64,000 nt of DNA, from NCBI RefSeq assembly GCF_036322805.1, contig NZ_AP027272.1, positions 3,658,001 through 3,722,000 of the forward strand, read 5' to 3'. This document shows positions 9,543-18,578 of this stretch, in pieces. The position numbers and the translations under genes are program-made. Position 1 is the stretch's first letter. Each line of letters opens with the position of its first letter. The notes under the pieces are model-generated. The model ran no database searches, had not been told where the DNA came from, and saw nothing but the letters and a program-made list of their open reading frames with translations. The DNA comes from Planctobacterium marinum. Its GTDB lineage: Bacteria; Pseudomonadota; Gammaproteobacteria; Enterobacterales; Alteromonadaceae.

Positions 9543-10633
9543 ATTTTATTACCTGTTATTTCTCTTTGGTAATTCCCGTCCTGCACAAGCCGCCACCACT
9601 CTTCATTATCCAAGTACCACTGAACAGTCTTCCTAATACCACTCTCAAAAGTTTCTTTTGGTGTCCAATTAAAATCAGATTGAATCTTAGTCGCATCTAT
9701 AGCGTAACGCATGTCATGACCTAAACGGTCCTCCACAAACGTAATCTGTTCAGAATATGAGCTCTGTTTAGGTCTTAACTCATCGAGAATTGAACAAATT
9801 TTTAACACAACATCAATGTTTTGCTTTTCATTGTGTCCGCCAATGTTATAAGTCTCCCCAATTCTCCCCTGAGTGGCGACCAATAACAAGGCCTCAGCAT
9901 GGTCCTCTACAAAAAGCCAATCACGAATCTGGTTGCCTTTCCCATAAACGGGTAATGGATTTCCTTCAATTGCGTTTATTATCACTAATGGAATGAGTTT
10001 CTCGGGAAAGTGATAAGGTCCATAATTGTTTGAGCAATTAGTAACTAAGGTAGGCAGCCCATATGTTTTGTGCCACGCTCTAACCAAATGATCGGAGCTC
10101 GCCTTACTAGCACTGTATGGCGAGCTTGGTGCATAAGACGTCGTTTCAGTAAACAATGGAAGATTTCCGGGCGCCTTCTCCGGGTGTGGCAAATCGCCAT
10201 ATACTTCGTCAGTTGAAATGTGGTGAAAGCGAAAAATATGTTTTCTGTGGTCTTCCAACTTACTCCAATAAACTCTGGCTTGCTCTAATAATACATAGGT
10301 ACCAATAATATTGGTTTGGATGAACTCATCAGGGCCATCTATCGAGCGATCTACATGAGATTCAGCCGCAAGATGCATAACGACATCAGGTTGGTGATTC
10401 TTAAAGATTCGTTTAACTTCTAACGCATCGCAAATATCTACTTGTTCAAACGAATAACGATCATTACCGCTAACACTCTTAAGAGATTCTAAATTTCCGG
10501 AGTAGGTTAGCTTATCGACATTCACAACTGAGCACTCTGTTGCACTAATGATGTGACGAATTACCGCCGAACCAATAAATCCAGCCCCTCCAGTAACTAG
10601 AACTTTTAACTTTAAATTTTTATAGCTAGTCAT
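9539..10633 (-). CDS. rmlB: dTDP-glucose 4,6-dehydratase
   Basis: A 364-residue extended SDR enzyme. It has the NAD-binding [23 protein letters not shown], the catalytic STDEVYGD (Thr/Asp/Glu) and YSASKAS (YxxxK). It converts dTDP-glucose to dTDP-4-keto-6-deoxyglucose, the substrate of VioA. It is the first gene of the rmlB-rmlA-vioA-vioF operon. The ATG at 10633 is preceded by AAGG at 6 bases, which supports this start. The 485-bp upstream gap gives room for a promoter. Confidence 0.95.
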   Translation of the reverse strand: MTSYKNLKLKVLVTGGAGFIGSAVIRHIISATECSVVNVDKLTYSGNLESLKSVSGNDRYSFEQVDICDALEVKRIFKNHQPDVVMHLAAESHVDRSIDGPDEFIQTNIIGTYVLLEQARVYWSKLEDHRKHIFRFHHISTDEVYGDLPHPEKAPGNLPLFTETTSYAPSSPYSASKASSDHLVRAWHKTYGLPTLVTNCSNNYGPYHFPEKLIPLVIINAIEGNPLPVYGKGNQIRDWLFVEDHAEALLLVATQGRIGETYNIGGHNEKQNIDVVLKICSILDELRPKQSSYSEQITFVEDRLGHDMRYAIDATKIQSDFNWTPKETFESGIRKTVQWYLDNEEWWRLVQDGNYQREITGNKI

Positions 10634-11118
10634 CCCATGCCTTTTTAAAGATGTCGATTAACCACGTGTATCTACTAACATCAAAATGTCGAAATAAAAA
10701 CACGAGTTCACTCGCTAACCAAATTATTAAGTACCAATGGTAACAAAACAAATAAGTCTACATCTACTTAACGAGTAACTAAAGAGCGGACTTTAACCTC
10801 CACTGCACCAAAAATATAGTTATTGTTGGCTCAATTCGCTATATTTTTAAATAATTTAACTTACAATGAAAACTCACAATTATTTTTCTCTGTGATAATG
10901 TCCATAACAATTTTTGTATGCCTCCATCACATGTGCGTATATTTAATTTACCAACATTAATTAGATCACTACCCTACAAAAATACGTTTGCCGACTCAGC
11001 TCATATTCGATATCACCTTAACTAATCATCAACACGATTGTTCGTCTCGCTAACGTTTTTTTTCAATGTTAAGCATAAAAATTCTTCCACTTCTCACTCA
11101 ACTATTTGCTCTAAAGCT
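10634..11118. other. AT-rich intergenic region upstream of rmlB
   Basis: No gene is supported in these 485 bp between rmlB and wzz. The stretch is AT-rich and must contain the rmlB promoter on the minus strand, but no convincing -35/-10 pair stands out. It contains the inverted repeat at 10810-10848. No JUMPstart/ops element (GGCGGTAG) was found on either strand. Confidence 0.5.
10810..10848. repeat. 10-bp inverted repeat
   Basis: Perfect 10-bp arms (AAAAATATAG and CTATATTTTT) are separated by 19 bases. The distal arm ends in a T-run on both strands, so it could be a weak bidirectional terminator between wzz and the rmlB operon, but the stem is AT-only. Function unknown. Confidence 0.35.
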
Positions 11119-12606
11119 CTATTTATTCCGCCTAGCCATGCTCGCGCAAACCAGCACAATGATTAATGCCAACAAACCACTCAGCACCAAACCCAAAACA
11201 ATAATCAGAAGGACATCTGGCTTAACCGCCTCCCCTGTCGCAACCGCAGCTCTGGTAACACTCATGGGTTCAACTCCTTCAAGCGTTAAAGATTTAGAAT
11301 TCAAATCACGAATTTCTGAAAAAATATCGGGCAATTCTTCAATGTAGTTATCGTCTGACTGCCTGTTCTTTAATGCTTGTAATGCTATATCATCTTTTAT
11401 TGCTGCAATCTTCTTTGTTAACTCGTTCAGGGAAGCAATTGTAGACTTATCATCTTCTTTATTCTTCAGTTGTTCCAGTCTTTTATCATTTTTAATCCGT
11501 TCAATCTCTACTGCGATTCTGTTAAGCTCCCTTAAGTACAGTTCATCACTCTCACGCCCCTTTAACGATTCAATCAACGAGTCAAGATATCTAGTGCCCA
11601 TTAAATAGAGAGGTAATGAAGGGTTATCCGTCAAATTAATATTAGTAGCTGCAACATCTCCCCTTTTTACTCTAAAATCGCTTACTGGTGTGGGCAAGGT
11701 GATATCAAGTTCTTTGGCAATTTTCAGTGCTTCTCTCGCTTCGGCGATCTGCGTCTCTCTATCTTTTTTACTCCTCTCCAGAACCAGTTGATATTGCTGT
11801 TTAAGGTTCTGTAGCTCTAGAGCATTTTCTTCCTCTAATTGAGCAATTTCGACCATGCGATCATTTTTCGCTTTTGCGATGATCAATTGCATTTGCTGTT
11901 CCAGCTTGCTCAACTCTTCCTCATTTCCCTCTTCAATAAGCGCAACCTGTCGCAACCGCTCTTGCCTAGCCCTTTCTCGCAGTAGACCTAGCTGCCTTTC
12001 CAATCTAAAGATTTTGATTGATTTAATAGATTTTGACTGTGATTCTAAATCTGATAACAGTTGCTTTGCCGTGTATTGTATATACTCGTTTACTGTTTCT
12101 ACCAACAAAGACTCATTCGTGTGAGAAACCCTAATCTCGACTTTAGTCGGGTTTTGTGCGGCTTCGCCTTTTACCACAACAGGCTCCAAAATCTCAACCG
12201 AAACATCTTCTGCAAACCTGGCTGCCAATGTTTCCTCTGGTAAATCACTATCCGGGAACAATTCCTTGGCAGTAGTATCTTTAGTAAGAAATTCTACAAA
12301 ATTGATAGTTGCGCCAAGAGACTGATAGTAGCGTTCAAATAATTGCTGTTTGGTCAAAGAAATCAAAGAGTTGTCATTAAACGCCAAAACATTAGCATCA
12401 GACGGCAAAGCCACCTGGACTTTGGCCTGATACTCTTTAGGTATAGTTACCGCTATGACTACGGCTAAAAGAGTTCCTAAAAGAGTTACACCGAGAACTG
12501 TTTTCCAGCGCTCTTTGAGGTCCAATAAAAGCTGCAAAACATCAAGCTCATCATCTTGAATTAGATTGTTCTTGCTTTTGTATTTTGAGGATGGTTCTTG
12601 TGCCAT
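11119..12606 (-). CDS. wzz: O-antigen chain-length determinant Wzz, long coiled-coil form
   Basis: A 495-residue polysaccharide co-polymerase. It has a first membrane segment at about 36-56, a large periplasmic domain and a second membrane segment at about 463-486 with a short basic cytoplasmic tail (MARRNK). No C-terminal tyrosine kinase is present, so it is a Wzz-type (class 1) regulator rather than Wzc. At 495 residues it is longer than typical Wzz (about 330-380). The extra length is charged coiled coil at about 190-300 containing two 33-residue repeats (214-246 and 247-279) and a partial third. Wzz sets the modal length of Wzy-made chains, so this gene points to an O-antigen-type product. 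Confidence 0.86.
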   Translation of the reverse strand: MAQEPSSKYKSKNNLIQDDELDVLQLLLDLKERWKTVLGVTLLGTLLAVVIAVTIPKEYQAKVQVALPSDANVLAFNDNSLISLTKQQLFERYYQSLGATINFVEFLTKDTTAKELFPDSDLPEETLAARFAEDVSVEILEPVVVKGEAAQNPTKVEIRVSHTNESLLVETVNEYIQYTAKQLLSDLESQSKSIKSIKIFRLERQLGLLRERARQERLRQVALIEEGNEEELSKLEQQMQLIIAKAKNDRMVEIAQLEEENALELQNLKQQYQLVLERSKKDRETQIAEAREALKIAKELDITLPTPVSDFRVKRGDVAATNINLTDNPSLPLYLMGTRYLDSLIESLKGRESDELYLRELNRIAVEIERIKNDKRLEQLKNKEDDKSTIASLNELTKKIAAIKDDIALQALKNRQSDDNYIEELPDIFSEIRDLNSKSLTLEGVEPMSVTRAAVATGEAVKPDVLLIIVLGLVLSGLLALIIVLVCASMARRNK

Positions 12607-12708
12607 ACCGAAAGCGCACGCTCCCTACAAAAATTGGAGGCGAAGTGTAGCTAATTGCCAGTTTTGTTTCAACAGCAATTCGTCCGTCGGAATCAAATAG
12701 TTGGGCCT

Positions 12709-13809
12709 TTAATCCAGCTGATGCTTTATCGCGGTAATAAACTTTTCAACAGCAAAACTCTCACTACTTTCGAGGCAATGATTTTTCATATTTCTGACGC
12801 CATCGGAGCAAATATTGCTCACCAGTCTCACCAAAGCGTTGGGGTTAACCTCTTTATCCAACAACCAGCCAGTCATTCCATCAATCACCGTTTCTCTGAT
12901 CCCTCCTTCATTTACACCTATAACAGGCTTTCCCGCCCCCATAGACTCAACAGGACTCATACCGAAATCCTCATCTTTAGGTATGTAAATAGTAGCCAAA
13001 CAATCGCCCACCAGTCGTGCGAGCTCTTGCTCAGTAACCCAACCGGTAAATGATATGTTTGAATAGTCTTTAGCAAGATTTCTCAAGAAGCCTTCCTGCG
13101 AGCCGCCAGAGGTAACAACAAGCTTCTTGTCCGGTATTGCCATAAACGCTCTGACAATAGTTTCGACACGTTTGTATGGTTCCAGCCTTGCGGTTGACAA
13201 AAAGTAGTCACCATCTGACAGGTGCTTAAAACGAGCAACATTTACAGGGGGGTAAACTACCTCAGCTTCTACATTGAGAAACTTATGCAAACGCTGCTGG
13301 ACGTTTTTAGAGTTGCAGAGAATAACGTCCATCCTCTCCAGTGATTGTTCATATTTTGGTCTAAACCAATCAATCAGCATCTTTAGTGCTGGCCTTTGCC
13401 AAACCGGGATGGACTCCAGATAGTAGTCTCTCAGATCATAGACAAATCGCGGTGGAGTGTGGCAGTAATAGATGTTCTTTTTGGCTTTTGTGTTCAGTAT
13501 TGCAAGAGGTGCATTACTGCCAGAATAAATAACACTTTCGTAACGGCTTAAATCTGGGCAAGATTTTAAAAATGTTTGCGCACATTTAATAGTTTGCCAG
13601 CCCGGAATAGCTGTAGATGTTGTTAGCTCAGTAACCCGTGAGGGTTCAATAGGCAACGATTCGAAGCATGTCTTATTGACCCAACCCGTGATGAGGTCCA
13701 TGTTGGAAAAGTGTTTACATAGGTCAAGCGTAACCGCTTCAGCTCCACCCTTAACTTGAAGAAAGTCATACATCACCGCGGTTGAAACGGCAAAAGAATC
13801 ACGATGCAT
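12709..13809 (-). CDS. Glycosyltransferase, GT4 family
   Basis: A 366-residue GT-B glycosyltransferase. Landmarks are VKGGAEAVTLDL near the N-terminus, IYYCHTPPRFVYDLRDYY, YPPVNVARF with STARLEPYKRVE (donor-domain start), and the EX7E region EDFGMSPVESMGAGKPVIG. The frame is open further upstream to 13863, which would overlap the preceding gene by 65 bp. ATG 13809 is preferred: it has AAAGG about 8 bases upstream and leaves only an 11-bp overlap. It probably adds one sugar (mannose-like families share this pattern) to the repeat unit. Confidence 0.85.
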   Translation of the reverse strand: MHRDSFAVSTAVMYDFLQVKGGAEAVTLDLCKHFSNMDLITGWVNKTCFESLPIEPSRVTELTTSTAIPGWQTIKCAQTFLKSCPDLSRYESVIYSGSNAPLAILNTKAKKNIYYCHTPPRFVYDLRDYYLESIPVWQRPALKMLIDWFRPKYEQSLERMDVILCNSKNVQQRLHKFLNVEAEVVYPPVNVARFKHLSDGDYFLSTARLEPYKRVETIVRAFMAIPDKKLVVTSGGSQEGFLRNLAKDYSNISFTGWVTEQELARLVGDCLATIYIPKDEDFGMSPVESMGAGKPVIGVNEGGIRETVIDGMTGWLLDKEVNPNALVRLVSNICSDGVRNMKNHCLESSESFAVEKFITAIKHQLD

Positions 13810-14953
13810 TTTGCAAACCTTTATACAGCTTCTGAATTTCAATTGCCACAGCAGCAATATCAAATTGTTTATTTAGTTTGTTGTAAGCGTGTTTACCGCA
13901 TTCAGTTGTACGGCCTGGCTTTATAAACTCAGCGACAGCGCTTGCAAGCGCGTCAGCATCTGATGCATCCACCACCTTACCATTGACGTTATTCTCAATG
14001 ACATAACTCATTCCAGAGCCATTTACATTACTAACTATCGCTGGAACAGCATAATTTGCCGCTTCCAGAAGCACCACGCCAAACGCTTCCGTTCTCTCTA
14101 ATGAGGGTAAAAGCAACACATCTGAAGATTTTAAAATCTCATCTTTTTGCTGTTCACTAACACTGCCGTGCCAGAAAACGCAATTCTGTATACCCAGCTC
14201 TGAGCATTCTTTCTGTAACGGCAATGCCAACTCACCATCACCAATAACGTCAAGAGTAACACTGACCTTTTGCTCCTGTAGTTGGGCTAAAGCTTTAAGC
14301 ACAACTGAGTGGGCCTTGTAATAGACCAACCGGCCTATCATACATAAACGAATACTACGGTTTTCACTGAACTTTTTAGAATGAACATCAAAATGCTTTA
14401 TTTTTATGCCCAACGGAATAACTACACATTTTTCCGCGAAAGGTTTCAGCGGAATGCTGGTTTTCAAGTAAGGAGGTGAGGTAGAAATAACCTTATCTGC
14501 ATTTTTGAGCAGTTGAGTCTCAAATAGTTTGTACACTGGATAAAACAGTTTTATCAGTTTTGTTGGAGCAGATCCCAATACATCAGCATGCCAGTGAATC
14601 ACTATTTCCGCTTGCCGGGCAAAAAAGCGCTTAACAACCAGTAACCAAAATGCGGATAAGTTAGGCATGTGCACGTGGACGATATCGGGTCGGAACGACC
14701 GCAAGGCATGAATTATCCGGTAAGGGTATCCCGGAGCAACTGGTGCGAAAATCAATTGACCAAAGCACTTAACTTCGAAGATTTTACACCCTTTCCATGC
14801 GTATTCTCCATTAGACGATTGCAATTTATCTGCATGCACCAATGCAGCCACCTCAAGCCCCTGATCCGCCTGTTCTTCCATCAACTGAGACATAAAGGTT
14901 TCAATACCTCCATACCTTGGTGGGAAATACTTTCCAACGTGAAGCACCTTCAC
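13799..14953 (-). CDS. Glycosyltransferase, GT4 family
   Basis: A 384-residue GT-B enzyme opening with MKVLHVGKYFPPRYGGIETF, the classical GT4 N-terminus. It then has HVHMPNLSAFW, HWHADVLGS, the donor-domain entry CMIGRLVYYKAHSVVL and the EX7E region ERTEAFGVVLLEAANYAVPAI. It is coupled to the downstream GT4 by an 11-bp overlap. It likely builds the O-unit on undecaprenyl-PP-GlcNAc at the cytoplasmic face. Donor sugar not determined. Confidence 0.87.
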   Translation of the reverse strand: MKVLHVGKYFPPRYGGIETFMSQLMEEQADQGLEVAALVHADKLQSSNGEYAWKGCKIFEVKCFGQLIFAPVAPGYPYRIIHALRSFRPDIVHVHMPNLSAFWLLVVKRFFARQAEIVIHWHADVLGSAPTKLIKLFYPVYKLFETQLLKNADKVISTSPPYLKTSIPLKPFAEKCVVIPLGIKIKHFDVHSKKFSENRSIRLCMIGRLVYYKAHSVVLKALAQLQEQKVSVTLDVIGDGELALPLQKECSELGIQNCVFWHGSVSEQQKDEILKSSDVLLLPSLERTEAFGVVLLEAANYAVPAIVSNVNGSGMSYVIENNVNGKVVDASDADALASAVAEFIKPGRTTECGKHAYNKLNKQFDIAAVAIEIQKLYKGLQNAS

Positions 14954-15036
14954 TGATTTATCCTTACTTCAACATTGCATTACAAATTACGAGAGTCGGC
15001 AAAAATGACACTATCCAATTCTCGACGCCATTATTA

Positions 15037-16740
15037 CTACTGATTTCCGGATTGAATTTTCAAACAATAATTCCGATTATTGGCTGCGTCCTGATTTGCA
15101 GGATAAAGTTTCAGCGCCTGCTCAAGTAGCCCAAGAGCAAAATCGCAATATCCCATATATATGTATCCCACCGCTAAATTAGACAACAAAATACTTCTGC
15201 GCTCAGGATAGTGCACATGCCTTAACGCCATCATAACAACAGGGGCTGCCTGCTGGTATTTTTGTTGCTGGTAAAGCACATTCATGTAAGCGTTGAGCAC
15301 ACCGAAGCTAATGGTGCCCTGAGCCATATTAAGTTCGATACTCTCTTTAAGATACTTTTCTGCTTCTTCCAATCTGCCTGCTTTTGCAAGCTCAGTTCCA
15401 TATGAGGCATTCGTTCTGATATGTTCAGGGGAATACTTTAGCTCCCTCTCGTAAAATGTTAAAGGGTCCTGCCATTGAATTGCACGCTGGTAGGTTAATG
15501 TAGCACCAGTCAGGCCAACTATAAGCGTAGCGAGCACCGTAATATACGAGGTAACTATTCGATTTGGTGAGGCATCAAACCAATACCTTGCCAACCCCGT
15601 TACAGCTAACATCAACCCAAAATTCCCCAAATAAGTGCGATGTTCGAAGGCAAGATCCTTAATTGGAAAAATAAACGACTCTACAGAATGGCTAATGTAA
15701 AAGAACAGAACTCCCCAGCAAAACAATGGAATTGTAGCTCTCAGTTTCAGAGCAGTTGCAATTAATGCAAGATGCGCGGTGAATGCCAATGCGACTAATG
15801 GGTCAAAACTATCTCGAAGAGGAACAAAGATTTCTAATTGCAATGGATGAGGAAAGACAAACCTTGCTATGTAATCCCATAATACGATGCCTTGGGTGTA
15901 AAAATAGGAAACCCTATCAGTAGCTCCGGGGTCCCGAGTAAAGTTGTCCAATTTTTCCCAGAACGCTTCCATGAACGGAAATGGCGCTATTAATACCACC
16001 AGAATAGCTCCACCGAGCATTAAGCGGTTTAGGTAGCAGCGCAACTTACCCTTTGACTGCAACCATTCCCAACAAAACAAAAACAAAAACACAACGAAAA
16101 AGTTTTGTTTGGTAAAAATACCGGCAATAACGCACAACAAAGTAAGCAAAGTGAAAATAAGCTTGCTGGTTAGCTCTGTGCTCAAACGCGCTTTGATATA
16201 AAAAATCACAGTCAGAAAAACAAATAGCGCAACCAAACTCCCCAGACGTTGCACGATATAAATAACAGGTTGGCTATTTAGCGGGTGTAGCGCCCACAGG
16301 GCGGCGATAATCAGTGCCCAAAAAGCATGTTCTGTAGCCTTAGTATCTTTAGAAAAGTGGCTTATGAATAACTTACTTAAGAAAAATACCGCAAGGGTGT
16401 TTAACGCATGGATCAGCACATTCACCGCGTGGTACCAAGTGACATCCAGTCCGGTGAATTGATAATTAAGCCATAGCGTAAAGTAACCTGTAATGCGGCT
16501 TAAATAACCGCCCTGCAACAGCATTTCCAGACTCTCTGAATGAAGTGCCTGGTTATTCACAATGGAATCTATGTCGTCAAGGTAAAAAGGTACAACGAAA
16601 GACGGGTAGTAAACTCCAGTAAGAATTATAAATAAGATAAAAAAAGAAAAAATCTGGTGTTTATTGCTTAGTTCAAACATGAAGAGCGAGGACAATGAGT
16701 TGTTCCTCAAATGATACAAGAAAGTCATCTGTATTAACAT
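15037..16740 (-). CDS. GT-C-like polytopic membrane protein with C-terminal TPRs
   Basis: A 567-residue protein. Residues about 25-400 hold roughly 10-12 membrane segments, with an early periplasmic loop VPFYLDDIDSIVNN whose paired acidic residues resemble the catalytic loop of GT-C glycosyltransferases (PMT/TMTC-like). Residues about 430-560 form tetratricopeptide repeats (ASYGTELAKAGRLEEAEKYL and LYQQQKYQQA). Proteins of this layout are often annotated as O-linked transferases or TPR proteins, but the activity here is unproven. It lies directly downstream of the duplicated surface-protein genes and upstream of the GT4 genes, so it could glycosylate protein or lipid-linked glycan. ATG 16680 is an alternative start; neither start has a clear ribosome-binding site. 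Confidence 0.6.
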   Translation of the reverse strand: MLIQMTFLYHLRNNSLSSLFMFELSNKHQIFSFFILFIILTGVYYPSFVVPFYLDDIDSIVNNQALHSESLEMLLQGGYLSRITGYFTLWLNYQFTGLDVTWYHAVNVLIHALNTLAVFFLSKLFISHFSKDTKATEHAFWALIIAALWALHPLNSQPVIYIVQRLGSLVALFVFLTVIFYIKARLSTELTSKLIFTLLTLLCVIAGIFTKQNFFVVFLFLFCWEWLQSKGKLRCYLNRLMLGGAILVVLIAPFPFMEAFWEKLDNFTRDPGATDRVSYFYTQGIVLWDYIARFVFPHPLQLEIFVPLRDSFDPLVALAFTAHLALIATALKLRATIPLFCWGVLFFYISHSVESFIFPIKDLAFEHRTYLGNFGLMLAVTGLARYWFDASPNRIVTSYITVLATLIVGLTGATLTYQRAIQWQDPLTFYERELKYSPEHIRTNASYGTELAKAGRLEEAEKYLKESIELNMAQGTISFGVLNAYMNVLYQQQKYQQAAPVVMMALRHVHYPERRSILLSNLAVGYIYMGYCDFALGLLEQALKLYPANQDAANNRNYCLKIQSGNQ

Positions 16741-16760
16741 AAATCGCTTTCACGAAACAC

Positions 16761-16787
16761 AAAAAAGGCGACCAGTGGTCGCCTTTT
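16761..16787 (-). terminator. Rho-independent terminator of surface-protein gene copy 1
   Basis: GGCGACC/GGTCGCC stem with a 3-base loop, followed on the minus strand by six T residues. It lies 26 bp after the stop codon of copy 1, separating that gene from the downstream GT-C/TPR gene. A shorter T-run on the other strand makes it potentially bidirectional. Confidence 0.9.
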
Positions 16788-16812
16788 GTTCAAAATGTTA
16801 AGTAATCAATGA

Positions 16813-18171
16813 TTACTCTACACCTTTGTACTGGTCAGTGATGACAAACGCTCTGTCATTACCGCCAATATTGAATGACGCATGAACAGTGATGTCATCT
16901 TCAGGTGCGTTCACTGTAACAGTGATTGACGCCTGAGAACCAGCGAAGCCAGCAGCTTCTAGAGCAGTATTGATTGCTGGAGCCAGCTTAGTAACTGTCT
17001 GAGCATTCGCTGTACCGATTACACCTAAATCGAACGTATTACCGTTATTGTCAAACGCCGTTACAGAGATATCACCTGCCTGAGTGCCTGAGTTAGTCAC
17101 GTATACAACCTGACTCGCAGTTGGACCGTAAGGCATGTAAGGAATGTTAACCGTTGCACCATTAAGTGTCCAGGAGCCTGCGCTTAGGCCAGAACCTACA
17201 GTCGCTGAACCAGCCTGTGAACCTGCTGAGGTGTAGTTGTATGTAAAGTCAGCTGTGAAGGCTTGCGCTTCAATTACCGCTGCGCTAGTACCTGTCAGCG
17301 GAGTGAAGGTAATAGTATCGTTGGTAGTCATACCACCGTATGCAACTGACAGCCTTGCAGAGTCGGCAGTAAAGGTTCGTGAACCTGCACTTGACCACTG
17401 AGCTGCGGTTACATTACCCATTTTACCCGCTTCACCGTACAGGTTAACTACTGTACCGCTAGTTGCATTAACCGTCGCCACGTTTAACCAGCCGGTAGTA
17501 TCTACGTCAGTGATTGCCCAGCTCATGCTGTCTGCAACACCACCAACAAAAGCCTGACGCATTTGCGAAACATCAACAACCGCATCAAATGGCGCTGTTA
17601 CTGAGGCAGTACCGAACTGAGTTTTCGCCTCTGCAACCGTTGCCGTGCGAGTACCTGATGCATCCAGAGTATCACCAGCGGCTGTTACAGAGCTAACAGT
17701 TACTGTAACGCTGCCATTGCGCACTGCATCTGCAGTGTAATCGATGGTACCTAAAGGCAACACCGCGCCAATGGTAGTACGGTCAGTGTAGGTAGTATTA
17801 ACGCCATCAGTAGGCTGCGTAATACTAGTAACACGATATGTCACACTGTTAGTATCTGAGTTCAACAGACCCAATGCCAAACCCGCAATCGCGTTAGCTG
17901 GCGTCGCACTGTTTACCGCCGGCACGTTGACTTGCGCTGGAAAGCCGTTGGCAACCAATGCACCGTCAGGGAAAGTGAACGTGATACGGTCACCTTCCTG
18001 GTAAGCTGCAGCCAGTGTGTAACTGATGGCGTTAGAAGTCTGGTTAGCTGTAACGCCCGTCAAACCTTCGGATGAGTGTACTTGTTTCGTAACACTTACA
18101 GTGCCTGCCAGAGCAGTGCTGCAAGTAACAGCTACAGCCGTCGCTAGTAGTGTTTTTTTCAATAGTTTCAT
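16813..18171 (-). CDS. Exported Thr/Ser/Ala/Val-rich surface protein (S-layer candidate), copy 1
   Basis: A 452-residue protein with a clear signal peptide (lysines then a hydrophobic core, cleavage after about residue 22 at ALA). The mature part is rich in T, S, A, V, G and N, almost free of Cys, acidic and predicted mainly beta-strand; no transmembrane anchor or lipobox is seen. These are features of secreted beta-rich surface proteins such as S-layer subunits. It is identical in sequence to copy 2 at 18579. A strong ribosome-binding site (GGAGAT) precedes ATG 18171, and it has its own promoter and terminator. The family could not be recognised with certainty; resemblance to Slr4-type S-layer proteins of marine gammaproteobacteria is a hypothesis based on composition, size and context next to a T2SS and LPS genes. 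Confidence 0.75.
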   Translation of the reverse strand: MKLLKKTLLATAVAVTCSTALAGTVSVTKQVHSSEGLTGVTANQTSNAISYTLAAAYQEGDRITFTFPDGALVANGFPAQVNVPAVNSATPANAIAGLALGLLNSDTNSVTYRVTSITQPTDGVNTTYTDRTTIGAVLPLGTIDYTADAVRNGSVTVTVSSVTAAGDTLDASGTRTATVAEAKTQFGTASVTAPFDAVVDVSQMRQAFVGGVADSMSWAITDVDTTGWLNVATVNATSGTVVNLYGEAGKMGNVTAAQWSSAGSRTFTADSARLSVAYGGMTTNDTITFTPLTGTSAAVIEAQAFTADFTYNYTSAGSQAGSATVGSGLSAGSWTLNGATVNIPYMPYGPTASQVVYVTNSGTQAGDISVTAFDNNGNTFDLGVIGTANAQTVTKLAPAINTALEAAGFAGSQASITVTVNAPEDDITVHASFNIGGNDRAFVITDQYKGVE

Positions 18172-18199
18172 TATGAGTTATCTCCAATTTCTAAAATTC

Positions 18200-18224
18200 G
18201 AGTCTGCCAGCTTCTGGCAAACTC
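18200..18224 (-). promoter_or_regulatory. Leader hairpin upstream of surface-protein copy 1
   Basis: An 11-bp inverted repeat with a 3-base loop (GAGTYTGCCAG / CTGGCARACTC, one G-T pair) lies in the 5' leader, ending about 29 bp before the start codon. It is absent from the leader of copy 2. It could stabilise the mRNA or act as an operator. Confidence 0.5.
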
Positions 18225-18287
18225 ACAAACTTAAAACGTTTCAACTTTTGGGATTATTCCCTTTTTTGATTATTTTTCGAAAGCCAA

Positions 18288-18317
18288 ACTATATTTTACG
18301 ATATTTATTTTTGTCAG
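18288..18317 (-). promoter_or_regulatory. Putative sigma-70 promoter for surface-protein copy 1
   Basis: Read on the minus strand: -35 CTGACA (18317-18312), 18-bp spacer, -10 TATAGT (18293-18288), predicting a leader of about 110 nt. It lies in the 333-bp spacer between the two gene copies, so copy 1 should be transcribed independently of copy 2. The rest of that spacer holds no supported gene. Confidence 0.5.
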
Positions 18318-18526
18318 TAGATATGCAACAGCCCTTCTTACTCTGCGATTGCAAAAGCAGGCCCTACCATGATGCAACAACATATTTGATAATTATGAAA
18401 GATTTCACAATAAATTATTGAATATGGCGCTGTGTTGTCAGCTATCAAAACGAACTAGAACAGAGGGATTAAAAGTAGCAGTGTAACAAGTGGCATCTAT
18501 AGTCGCATATGTAAAACTGAAAACAC

Positions 18527-18553
18527 AAAAAAGGCGACCAGTGGTCGCCTTTT
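18527..18553 (-). terminator. Rho-independent terminator of surface-protein gene copy 2
   Basis: Same stem-loop and T6 tract as after copy 1, 26 bp past the stop codon of copy 2. It should block readthrough into copy 1. Confidence 0.9.
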
Positions 18554-18578
18554 GTTCAAAATGTTAAGTAATCAATGA

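Larger units (their letters stand above)
16755..18187. repeat. Long direct repeat, copy 1
   Basis: A 1433-bp unit repeated at 18521-19953 with a constant offset of 1766 bp. It comprises the whole 452-codon gene, its ribosome-binding site (TTGGAGATAACTC) and its terminator. The two encoded proteins and the flanking bases appear identical wherever compared. Homology ends abruptly just 5' of the ribosome-binding site and just 3' of the terminator. Confidence 0.93.

Noticed and set aside
12607-12708. Possible JUMPstart/ops (RfaH) element near wzz
   Set aside because: Only a loose match (GGGAGCGTGCGC) was seen; the GGCGGTAG core is absent.
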